DNA from: an uncultured Bacteroides sp.
Lineage (GTDB): Bacteria > Bacteroidota > Bacteroidia > Bacteroidales > Bacteroidaceae
Reading direction: 5' to 3'
Length of the DNA: 64,000 nt
Assembly: GCF_963677945.1 (NCBI RefSeq)
Contig: NZ_OY782578.1
Span: 1,798,001 to 1,862,000, forward strand
Shown: positions 17,958-24,996 of the stretch, in pieces
Numbering within the stretch: position 1 is the stretch's first letter
Layout of the letters: every line of letters starts with the position of its first letter
Program-made: the position numbers and the translations under genes
Notes under the pieces: generated by a model
Databases searched by the model: none
What the model saw: only the letters and a program-made list of their open reading frames with translations
What the model was told of the DNA's origin: nothing

Positions 17958-19172
17958 ATGAAGAAGTTGTTTGTTTATATATTGCTCTTGTTTGCAGGAA
18001 TTCTGCAGGCAGGAGCTTGTACTACAGCGGTTATTTCGGGTAAGTTTACTGCCGATGGTCGTCCTTTGTTATTTAAACAACGGGATACGCATGACCCGAA
18101 TAATAAATTTCAGTCCTTTTCGGATGGCAGATACCCTTATATAGCTGTAGTCAGCACGCGTGATTCTGGAAAGAAAGGTGTATTTGGCGGAAATAATAGT
18201 GCCGGTTTTGCCATAATAAATTCGGCATCCTATAACCTGAATCCGGGATTGGACGGAGATGAAAAGGGACTTGACGGTTATATAATGAAACTAGCCTTGC
18301 AAACATGTGCTTCTTTAGCCGATTTTGAACACCTGCTCGACAGTCTGCCTCGTCCTATTCGTGCCAGCTCTAATTTCGGGGTAATTGATGCACACGGTGG
18401 TGCAGCGTATTATGAAACCAGTGATAAAAGTTATGTAAAATATGATGCAAACGATTCTGCTGTAGCACCTTTCGGGTACATAATACGTACTAATTTTTCT
18501 TTCTCCGGAGACCGTACACGTGATAAAGGACTGGCACGTTTTGAAGTGGCATCCGAACTTTTTTATCAGGCTTCTCTGAAAAAGAGTATATCATTTGAAT
18601 TTATACTGAAGGATGTATCCCGTAGTTTGAAACATGGACTTACAGGAGTCGATTTATATAATAATATACCGCCAGACGGCAGTAAAGCTGTTTTGGTTCC
18701 ATTTCGTGATTTTATTCCGCGTTATCTAACTACTTCTGTTCTTGTTTTCCAGGGTGTAAAGGATAATGAACCGGCTTCGGAAACAGTTCTTTGGTCGGTT
18801 GTAGGCTGTCCGTTGACCTCAGTAGCTGTTCCACTTTTGGTAAACAGTAGAGGATATCTGCCTAAAATTGTTACTTCAGAAGGAGAGACTTCAGCACCAC
18901 TTTTTGATTGGTCATCCAAATTAAAACAAAAATTATTCCCGATAGATCGTGGAGAAGGCGAGGATTATCTTAATTTAGCGGCCCTAATTTCAAAAGATCA
19001 AAAAGGAATTCTTCAGACCTTGCAACCGGCGGAAAATAAAGTTATAACTGAATCACAAAAATACATCAATAAATGGAGAACTGAAGGGATCAAGGTTGAT
19101 GAACTAAAGAAGCTTGATGATTGGATAGATCAATATTTGACTGATTATTATAAAAGCAACTATAGTTTATAA
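17958..19172 (+). CDS. Exported Ntn-type linear amide hydrolase (C45/CGH-like)
   Basis: Protein of 404 residues. The signal peptide is followed directly by Cys21 (LQAGA/CTTAVISGK). In the N-terminal-nucleophile hydrolases of the choloylglycine hydrolase / acyl-CoA:6-APA acyltransferase group the catalytic Cys must be the first residue, so signal-peptidase cleavage would itself create the active site. Further family features are LFKQRDTHD, GKKGVFGGNNSAGFAIINS, a central SSNFGVIDAHGGAAYYET and the late Asn/Arg-bearing IIRTNFSFSG. These enzymes cleave linear C-N amide bonds such as N-acyl amino acids or bile-acid conjugates. Being last in operon B, it may release the amino acid from an amide-linked ligand in the periplasm. 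The substrate is unknown. Confidence 0.8.
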   Translation: MKKLFVYILLLFAGILQAGACTTAVISGKFTADGRPLLFKQRDTHDPNNKFQSFSDGRYPYIAVVSTRDSGKKGVFGGNNSAGFAIINSASYNLNPGLDGDEKGLDGYIMKLALQTCASLADFEHLLDSLPRPIRASSNFGVIDAHGGAAYYETSDKSYVKYDANDSAVAPFGYIIRTNFSFSGDRTRDKGLARFEVASELFYQASLKKSISFEFILKDVSRSLKHGLTGVDLYNNIPPDGSKAVLVPFRDFIPRYLTTSVLVFQGVKDNEPASETVLWSVVGCPLTSVAVPLLVNSRGYLPKIVTSEGETSAPLFDWSSKLKQKLFPIDRGEGEDYLNLAALISKDQKGILQTLQPAENKVITESQKYINKWRTEGIKVDELKKLDDWIDQYLTDYYKSNYSL

Positions 19173-19219
19173 AAGAAGATTCATTATAAGTTTTAGAGGA
19201 TTCCCGAAGTCAGTTATAA

Positions 19220-19269
19220 AAATCCCATATATGTGGTATTGCCTCTTAATGTAACTTTAAATACCTTTG
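19220..19269 (+). promoter_or_regulatory. Operator plus promoter C, TlpA gene
   Basis: AAATCCC (19220-19226), 8-nt spacer, GGTATTG (19235-19241), 20 nt, then the -7 box TACCTTTG (19262-19269). The left arm has one deviation from AAATRCC. No Cys-rich leader follows this promoter; only a 10-codon mini-ORF intervenes. Confidence 0.7.
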
Positions 19270-19288
19270 TTGCCAGAAAATAACTTAT

Positions 19289-19321
19289 ATGGATAATTAT
19301 AGAACTAATTATAGCTTATGA
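19289..19321 (+). CDS. 10-codon mini-ORF overlapping the TlpA start
   Basis: ATG at 19289 encodes MDNYRTNYSL and ends in TGA that overlaps the TlpA ATG (ATGA at 19318-19321), an arrangement for translational coupling. It has no Cys. Its 30-nt core matches the last 30 nt of the preceding gene (19143-19172, encoding DYYKSNYSL) at about 23 positions, so it may derive from a duplicated gene end. Confidence 0.35.
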   Translation: MDNYRTNYSL

Positions 19322-20310
19322 AAAGAAAATTAATAGTTTTGGCGGCATTAGCATTAAGTTTTACCTTAGCTCATGCACAGGAAAAAAATACATTGCACCT
19401 CAATGGCTCTGTAAGTGGAGTAACTACAGGTAAAGTGTATCTGCAAAAGTTTATAGACAAATATTATGTTGTTGTTGATTCTGCCAAAGTACAGAATGGA
19501 CAGTTCTCTTTTTCCACAAAAACAGTATTGCCTGAGATTTACGGAATCTCTCTGGACTCAAAGGAAAATCCTTATATGCTGTTTCTGGATAAAAATAAGA
19601 CAACTGTAAATTTAGATCCGGCTTCCGATTATCAGAATACAGAGGTAACGGGTTCTGCTTTACATACTCTCTTTAAAGAGTATAAAAGTAAAGAAGATGT
19701 GAAGATTGATGAGTTTATTAAACAACATCCTTCTTCGTTAGTATCGGCTTATGCACTTTATCGTGATTTCTCGTACAGACTTTCCCCAACTGAAATAGAA
19801 TCAAATATCAAGTTACTTGATCCTTCGTTGTATAACACAACTTATGTGCAGGTTTTAAACAAGCTAGTGAAAACATTAAGTAATGTTTCTGTGGGCAAAA
19901 CAGCTCCCGAGTTTTCTGCTAAAACTCCAGATGGAAAAACGGTTGCTCTTTCAGATCGTTTGGGCAAAGGTTATTTATTGATTGACTTTTGGGCATCCTG
20001 GTGTCCTCCTTGCAGAAGAGAAAATCCAAACTTTGTGAAGATATATCAGAAGTATAAAGATAAAGGCTTTGATGTTCTGGCGGTTTCTCTGGATAAGGCA
20101 AAAGATAAATGGGTAAAAGCCATAGCTGATGATCATCTTGACTGGATTCAGATTTCTGAATTAAAATTCTGGCAAAGTGAAATTATTGGCAAATATGGCG
20201 TAAGAGCTATCCCAACTAATTTTCTGGTTGATTCAAAAGGAGTAATCGTTGCCAAAAATGTGTTTGGTGATGATTTGGATAATTTGTTGAGAGAGTTGTT
20301 GAATAAGTAA
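19318..20310 (+). CDS. TlpA-type periplasmic thioredoxin with DUF4369-like N-domain
   Basis: Protein of 330 residues. Signal peptide 1-20 (AHA/Q). Residues ~25-125 form the beta-rich DUF4369-type domain common in Bacteroidetes thioredoxins, and residues ~190-330 are an AhpC/TSA-TlpA domain with the redox motif WCPPC near residue 227 and the cis-Pro loop RAIPTNFLVD. Such proteins reduce or isomerise disulfides in the periplasm. It has its own copy of the shared operator, so it belongs to the same regulon as the SusCD operons. Reduction of cystine or of disulfide-bonded ligands entering through those transporters would fit (inference). A strong terminator follows. Confidence 0.88.
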   Translation: MKRKLIVLAALALSFTLAHAQEKNTLHLNGSVSGVTTGKVYLQKFIDKYYVVVDSAKVQNGQFSFSTKTVLPEIYGISLDSKENPYMLFLDKNKTTVNLDPASDYQNTEVTGSALHTLFKEYKSKEDVKIDEFIKQHPSSLVSAYALYRDFSYRLSPTEIESNIKLLDPSLYNTTYVQVLNKLVKTLSNVSVGKTAPEFSAKTPDGKTVALSDRLGKGYLLIDFWASWCPPCRRENPNFVKIYQKYKDKGFDVLAVSLDKAKDKWVKAIADDHLDWIQISELKFWQSEIIGKYGVRAIPTNFLVDSKGVIVAKNVFGDDLDNLLRELLNK

Positions 20311-20364
20311 GATTACCTTCATTCAAATCTGAAATTTATATTCCGGATATTGAATACGGTGAAT

Positions 20365-20408
20365 AAAAGGCTATCATTGCAAAAGTTGCAATGATAGCCT
20401 TTTGAGTT
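20365..20408 (+). terminator. Intrinsic terminator after the TlpA gene
   Basis: Perfect 18-bp stem: AAAAGGCTATCATTGCAA (20365-20382), loop AAG, reverse complement at 20386-20403, then GAGTTTTT. It would work on both strands. Confidence 0.9.
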
Positions 20409-20505
20409 TTTATTTTACCCTTCTCATAATTAGTTGTATATAATAGCAGGAAATATCCATTTGTAGAATAGCTGAATATATATAAATAAGTTAATATACC
20501 TGAGT

Positions 20506-20566
20506 CGCGGTAATACAAATGCCATGTTTATGGTATTTATATTACCGCGAATTATTTTGAACTTTG
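20506..20566 (+). promoter_or_regulatory. Operator D with extended 44-bp dyad, plus promoter
   Basis: Core operator AAATGCC (20517-20523), 8-nt spacer, GGTATTT (20532-20538). It is framed by CGCGGTAATA (20506-20515) and its exact reverse complement TATTACCGCG (20540-20549), both centred on 20527.5. Twenty nt after the core is a -7 box-like GAACTTTG (20559-20566), which deviates from TAnnTTTG only at its first base. An additional half-match ATATACC-N8-GGTAATA overlaps the left side (20494-20515). Confidence 0.7.
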
Positions 20567-20619
20567 CACTCAATAAAGATGAAAAAATATAAAACTAACA
20601 TAATTCAAATTAGAAGGTT

Positions 20620-20805
20620 ATGAAAACTTTATTTAGAAAAAAACGATTACAGCGATACTTGAAAAAAGTATCAGATTCTCAAAAGACATTCACTTTATTT
20701 AATCAGTCAGGTTTATATTCTGCAATGATGCCTGCATTCTCCTCTTCTCTTTCTACACTTTCCATGCGAATGTGCTGTATGCACACCTGCTCTTTCCCCT
20801 TCTAA
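20620..20805 (+). CDS. Cys/Met-rich leader peptide L3
   Basis: ORF of 61 codons, starting MKTLFRKKRLQRYLKK and ending with SSLSTLSMRMCC followed by MHTCSFPF. It has three Cys near the C-terminus and a serine-rich stretch before them, as in L1 (SSLSSSSCMRMCCC). AGAAGG precedes the ATG. It lies about 50 nt downstream of the predicted start of transcription and 100 nt before the next gene. The resemblance to L1 at both ends, at the same place in an operon of the same type, makes a chance ORF unlikely. Probable role: leader peptide sensing Cys/Met supply. Confidence 0.65.
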   Translation: MKTLFRKKRLQRYLKKVSDSQKTFTLFNQSGLYSAMMPAFSSSLSTLSMRMCCMHTCSFPF

Positions 20806-20820
20806 CATCCCTTTTTGTAA

Positions 20821-20866
20821 ATATCCGGATGTATAGGAATAAGATGAAATCCTTATTCCCGGATAT
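20821..20866 (+). promoter_or_regulatory. Long interrupted hairpin after leader L3
   Basis: Outer stem ATATCCG (20821-20827) with CGGATAT (20860-20866); inner stem GGAATAAG (20836-20843) with CTTATTCC (20852-20859), loop of 8. There is an 8-nt bulge on the left side. It starts 15 nt after the leader stop and is followed by a pyrimidine-rich stretch, so it is a candidate attenuator or stability hairpin. Confidence 0.6.
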
Positions 20867-20906
20867 GTTATCCTCTCTTTATTATAATACAAAAACAAAA
20901 TCAATT

Positions 20907-21836
20907 ATGAAAACAAAATATTTTGGCAAACTATTTTTAGCCTTATTGTTTCTATCCACAGGCCTTACTGCACAAAACTCTGATAATAACCCGATATTGA
21001 TAAGCGGAACGAAATTTACTTATCCTTTAATAGAAAAGTGGATAACAGAATATACAAAGATTAATCCGAATGTGCAGTTGAAATTAGTGCAAAGTAAAGC
21101 TAATGCTGAGGATCCTGATTTAAATGTTATTGCTCATTTTCCACAAAAAGATGAATTAAAAGAGAATGATGGAATAGTATATGCCGGTCGATATGCTTTA
21201 TTACCGGTAACCAATAGCAAAAATCCATTTTTAACAAGTATCGCAAAGAAAGGATTGAGCAAAAAGGATATAGACAAACTTTTCTTCGAAGCATTCAATT
21301 ATGGTGATGATCAGAAAAAAGAGAAACCAAAGTTGCCGGCAACAATTTATGCCCGCGAAAATCATTCTTGTGCTTCTACAGCTTTAGCCGGATATTTTGG
21401 TCACGAATCTTCTGAAATTAAAGGGAAAAAAGTGTTGGGCGATGATATTTATCTGCTTTCAGCAGTGAAAAAAGACACTATTGGTATTGCTTACAATAAT
21501 CTGGGCTATCTTTTTGACATCAATACCCGCAAATTAAAAGATGGAATAACACTGTTGCCACTCGACCTGAAAAAAGATGAGAAAAATGTATTATCAGGTA
21601 ATGTGGACGATGCAATTACATTATTAGAGAGAAGTCAGATAGAGACAATACCTGTTGTGAATTTCGGTTTTGTTTATTCTCAGCAAAACATACGGAAAAA
21701 AGTTTCTGATTTTCTGAAGTGGGTATTAACTGATGGACAGAAATACAACCATGGATTTGGTTTTCTCAATTTAAACAAAGACGTGTTAGTGGAACAAAGC
21801 AACCATTTAACCGAAAGACTATTGTCTTTGAAATAA
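20907..21836 (+). CDS. Periplasmic PBP-like substrate-binding protein (2)
   Basis: Protein of 309 residues. The open frame extends upstream to 20772, but that part overlaps leader L3 and the hairpin; the ATG at 20907 gives a clean signal peptide (LTA/QNSDN). It is the paralogue of the product at 12304-13230, sharing the fold and motifs (ISGTKFTYPLIEKWITEYTK, VYAGRYALLPV, GDDIYLLSAVKKD, TLLPLDLKKDEKNV). This copy has one Cys in mid-protein (HSCAST) where copy 1 has SSAT. It heads operon D, followed by a SusC/SusD pair, M20 amidohydrolase and permease. No ABC transporter genes are present. Likely role: periplasmic binding of a ligand imported by the adjacent transporter. Confidence 0.82.
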   Translation: MKTKYFGKLFLALLFLSTGLTAQNSDNNPILISGTKFTYPLIEKWITEYTKINPNVQLKLVQSKANAEDPDLNVIAHFPQKDELKENDGIVYAGRYALLPVTNSKNPFLTSIAKKGLSKKDIDKLFFEAFNYGDDQKKEKPKLPATIYARENHSCASTALAGYFGHESSEIKGKKVLGDDIYLLSAVKKDTIGIAYNNLGYLFDINTRKLKDGITLLPLDLKKDEKNVLSGNVDDAITLLERSQIETIPVVNFGFVYSQQNIRKKVSDFLKWVLTDGQKYNHGFGFLNLNKDVLVEQSNHLTERLLSLK

Positions 21837-21925
21837 CCAGAACTCTTTTAAATAAAATAAAACGAATATCCCTTTTTCTGTTGATAAACTGATTTAGGGC
21901 AGGCTCGTTATAACTCTAAATAAAT

Positions 21926-24900
21926 ATGATAAGAACAATTACTACGACAAAAAAGAAAAGAGATTTTTCTGATTTTATTAGATTGAAACTGGTTTTCCTG
22001 TTTGTGAGTCTATCTACTTTTACTACATATGCACAAATTACACTTAAGGGAACAATTCTCGATGAGAGATCTAAGAAATCTGTATTTGGTGCATCAGTCA
22101 AACTTAAAGGCCAACTTGGAGAAACATTCACGGATGTAGATGGGGCTTTTCAATTAAAAGTAAAGGCTTTGCCTGCTACTCTATCGGTAAAAAGTATTGG
22201 ATATAAACCCCAGGAATTTGATATTTATGAAGCTGAACCGATCACAATTTACTTGAATGAAGATTTGAATGAACTTGATAATGTTGTTGTTACCGGTTAT
22301 GTTCAGACAAAGAGAAATGCAAAGACCAGTGCTATCTCTGAAATAAAGGCGGATCAACTTAAGAACATAGCAGGAACCGGATTAAATGAACAAATACAAG
22401 GACAAACTCCCGGACTTTTGGTTTCAACTACTTCGGGAACTCCAGGCTCCAGCGTTTTTGTCCGCTTACGCGGAACTACATCCATTAATGCAGGTAACGA
22501 TCCATTATACGTGATTGATGGGGTACCAATTAGCAGTAAAACTTTGCAAACAATCAGTATTGGTGGACAAACTACTAATCCTCTTTCGGATATAAATCCA
22601 GCTGATATTGAAAGTGTTGAAGTACTTAAAGATGCCAACGCTACAGCTGTTTATGGTGCACGTGGTGCAAATGGTGTAATATTGATTACTACTAAACGAG
22701 GAAAAAATAACAGTAAGACAAAGATCAGTCTGGATGCTGAATATGGTTTTTCCAAAGCCGCTAAATTGTGGGATCTTGCCACAGGCCCTGATCATGCACA
22801 AATTCTTAATGAAGCATGGGTAAATGATGGAAAATCTTATGCCACAAGACCATATCGCCCTAAAGAAGAAGGAGGACTTGGAAATCCTGAAGATCAAAAA
22901 ACTTATGACAGACAAAGTCTTGTTTTCCGGACAGCAAACGTACAAACCTATAACATTTCAGCAAATGGTGGTGATGCCAAAACTTCTTTCTTTATAGGCG
23001 GTGGTTTCACATCTCAGGAAGCTATTGTGAAGACACAGGACTTTTCGAGATATAATTTCCGTGTTAATCTTGACCATAAGATTAATAATAAATTGTCAAT
23101 AGGTACCAGTAATTCTTTGGATTATTCCATTCGTTCTTTATCTCGCACGGCTAATAGTCCTAAAGGTATTCTTCAAGCTAGTGTGCATACTGCTACATTG
23201 CTTCCTATATATAATGAAGATGGCTCTTATGCCAAGTATGGAATCTTTGATAACATTGTAGCATTGATTAATAACAATGACCATCATGCGTATGGTTTAC
23301 ATTCAATCAATAATGTATATGCAAAATGGAATATAAAAGAAAACCTATCTTTTAAATCTTCAGTTAGTGCCGATTTGAATAACTATCACGAGAAAAGATA
23401 TTTCAATACTCAGCTATCCGACGGACAACCCAATGGAGCAGCTACCGATGCAACCAGTATTGAACAAACTTGGGTGGCAGAGCAATTGCTGAATTATTTT
23501 ACAACCATTCACAATTCGCATTTTATCTCTCTTTTCCTTGGTAATACAGTGCAGAAACGTAATTATCAGCAAGAGTCGATTAATGCTTCAAGTTTTCCAA
23601 GTGATCAGTTTAAAACAATATCTTCGGCAGCTATTACTTCTGCAACAACAAGTAGTTCTTCCTCGGGGTTGGTTTCTTTCTTTGGTGGAGCGAATTATAG
23701 TTTCAATAATAAGTATAGTGTTGATGCCAACCTTCGTGCTGATGCTTCTTCAAGATTTGGAAAATCTAACCGATGGGCTTATTTCCCTTCAGTAGGAGCT
23801 TCATGGCGCGTCAGTCAGGAAAACTTTATAAAGAATCTGAACCTTTTTAATGAGTTAAAACTAAAAGCCAGTCTCGGCTGGACCGGTAATCAGGATATTG
23901 ATGATTTTGCATCATTAGGTCTTTGGAGTGGGGGAGCTAATTACGGAAATTCAGCAGGTATTTCCAGTTCTCAGTTAAGCAATCCGGATCTGAAATGGGA
24001 GACAACTCGTCAATGGAACGTGGGGCTTGAATCTTCTTTCTTAGCAGGCAGACTTTCTTTCGAGCTCAATTATTATGATAAGTATACTTCTGATTTGCTT
24101 TTGAATGTACCAATAGCAGGAAAAACCGGATTCTCTTCTACTATACAGAATGTGGGTGCAATGAGTAATAAAGGTGTTGAATTTGAAATTAATTCAACCA
24201 ATATAGATACAAGAGATTTTAAATGGACTTCATCATTCCAAATTTCACATAATGAAAATTTAGTAGAGAAGTTACCTATATCTTTTTCACAATATTCAAG
24301 AGACTGGGTGCGCTTGCAACAAGGTTCACCAATGTATTCTTTCTGGCTTTACAAGCAACTGTATGTTGATCCCAAAACAGGAAATGCTGTATATGAAGAT
24401 GTAAACGAAGATGGTAAAATAACTACAGCCGATCGCCAGATAGTTGGTGATGCATGGCCAACTTTTACAGGTGGACTTAGAAATACACTAACATATAAAG
24501 GTTTTGATTTATCGGTATTCTTATACTTCTCAGTAGGTAATGATGTGTTTAACATGAATCGTTTCTTTCAGGAACATGGTGGCGTACGTGGTACAAACTG
24601 GGGATTGTTGAAGAGCCAGATGAAGCGTTGGCAAAAAGAAGGAGATATTACAGATATACCACGTGCCTCTACCGTTGTTAATTCTGATGGAAGCTACAAT
24701 AATGATTTCCAGAGTAGTCGTTTCCTTGAAGATGGTTCTTTTCTGCGACTTCGTAATCTGACTATTGGTTATACCCTTTCTCCAAAAGCTCTTGTAAAGG
24801 CAGGGTTGAGTAAAATCCGATTGTATGCAAGTGCTACAAATCTGTTTACTATAACTAAATATTCTGGTGCTGATCCTGAAGGAAATACAGCTGCCGATCA

Positions 24901-24985
24901 AACAAATGGAACAGTTCAAGGACTCGATTTTGCTATTCCACCACAGCCAAGACAATTTGTATTTGGTGTTAACTTAACATTTTAA
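21926..24985 (+). CDS. SusC/RagA-type TonB-dependent transporter (3)
   Basis: Protein of 1019 residues. Basic N-region and signal core with cleavage near residue 36 (TTYA/Q), carboxypeptidase-regulatory-like domain (LKGTILDERSKKSVFGASVK), plug motifs NVVVTGYVQTKRN, LYVIDGVPISS and INPADIESVEVLKDANATA, and a barrel ending QFVFGVNLTF. The start at 21926 was chosen because it gives the signal peptide. It is 11 nt upstream of its SusD partner. It resembles transporter 2 in the start of its mature region (DERSKKSVFGA against DERTKEPIIGA) and in TKYSGADPE, which suggests related ligands. Confidence 0.93.
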   Translation: MIRTITTTKKKRDFSDFIRLKLVFLFVSLSTFTTYAQITLKGTILDERSKKSVFGASVKLKGQLGETFTDVDGAFQLKVKALPATLSVKSIGYKPQEFDIYEAEPITIYLNEDLNELDNVVVTGYVQTKRNAKTSAISEIKADQLKNIAGTGLNEQIQGQTPGLLVSTTSGTPGSSVFVRLRGTTSINAGNDPLYVIDGVPISSKTLQTISIGGQTTNPLSDINPADIESVEVLKDANATAVYGARGANGVILITTKRGKNNSKTKISLDAEYGFSKAAKLWDLATGPDHAQILNEAWVNDGKSYATRPYRPKEEGGLGNPEDQKTYDRQSLVFRTANVQTYNISANGGDAKTSFFIGGGFTSQEAIVKTQDFSRYNFRVNLDHKINNKLSIGTSNSLDYSIRSLSRTANSPKGILQASVHTATLLPIYNEDGSYAKYGIFDNIVALINNNDHHAYGLHSINNVYAKWNIKENLSFKSSVSADLNNYHEKRYFNTQLSDGQPNGAATDATSIEQTWVAEQLLNYFTTIHNSHFISLFLGNTVQKRNYQQESINASSFPSDQFKTISSAAITSATTSSSSSGLVSFFGGANYSFNNKYSVDANLRADASSRFGKSNRWAYFPSVGASWRVSQENFIKNLNLFNELKLKASLGWTGNQDIDDFASLGLWSGGANYGNSAGISSSQLSNPDLKWETTRQWNVGLESSFLAGRLSFELNYYDKYTSDLLLNVPIAGKTGFSSTIQNVGAMSNKGVEFEINSTNIDTRDFKWTSSFQISHNENLVEKLPISFSQYSRDWVRLQQGSPMYSFWLYKQLYVDPKTGNAVYEDVNEDGKITTADRQIVGDAWPTFTGGLRNTLTYKGFDLSVFLYFSVGNDVFNMNRFFQEHGGVRGTNWGLLKSQMKRWQKEGDITDIPRASTVVNSDGSYNNDFQSSRFLEDGSFLRLRNLTIGYTLSPKALVKAGLSKIRLYASATNLFTITKYSGADPEGNTAADQTNGTVQGLDFAIPPQPRQFVFGVNLTF

Positions 24986-24996
24986 TAATAAAGAAT

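Noticed and set aside
20772-20906. Longer start for binding protein 2
   Set aside because: It overlaps leader L3 and the hairpin, and would destroy the signal peptide that begins at 20907.
12304-21836. Phosphate uptake (PstS) as the role of the two binding proteins
   Set aside because: No pst ABC genes, and the Cys/Met leaders and hydrolases point to sulfur amino acids.
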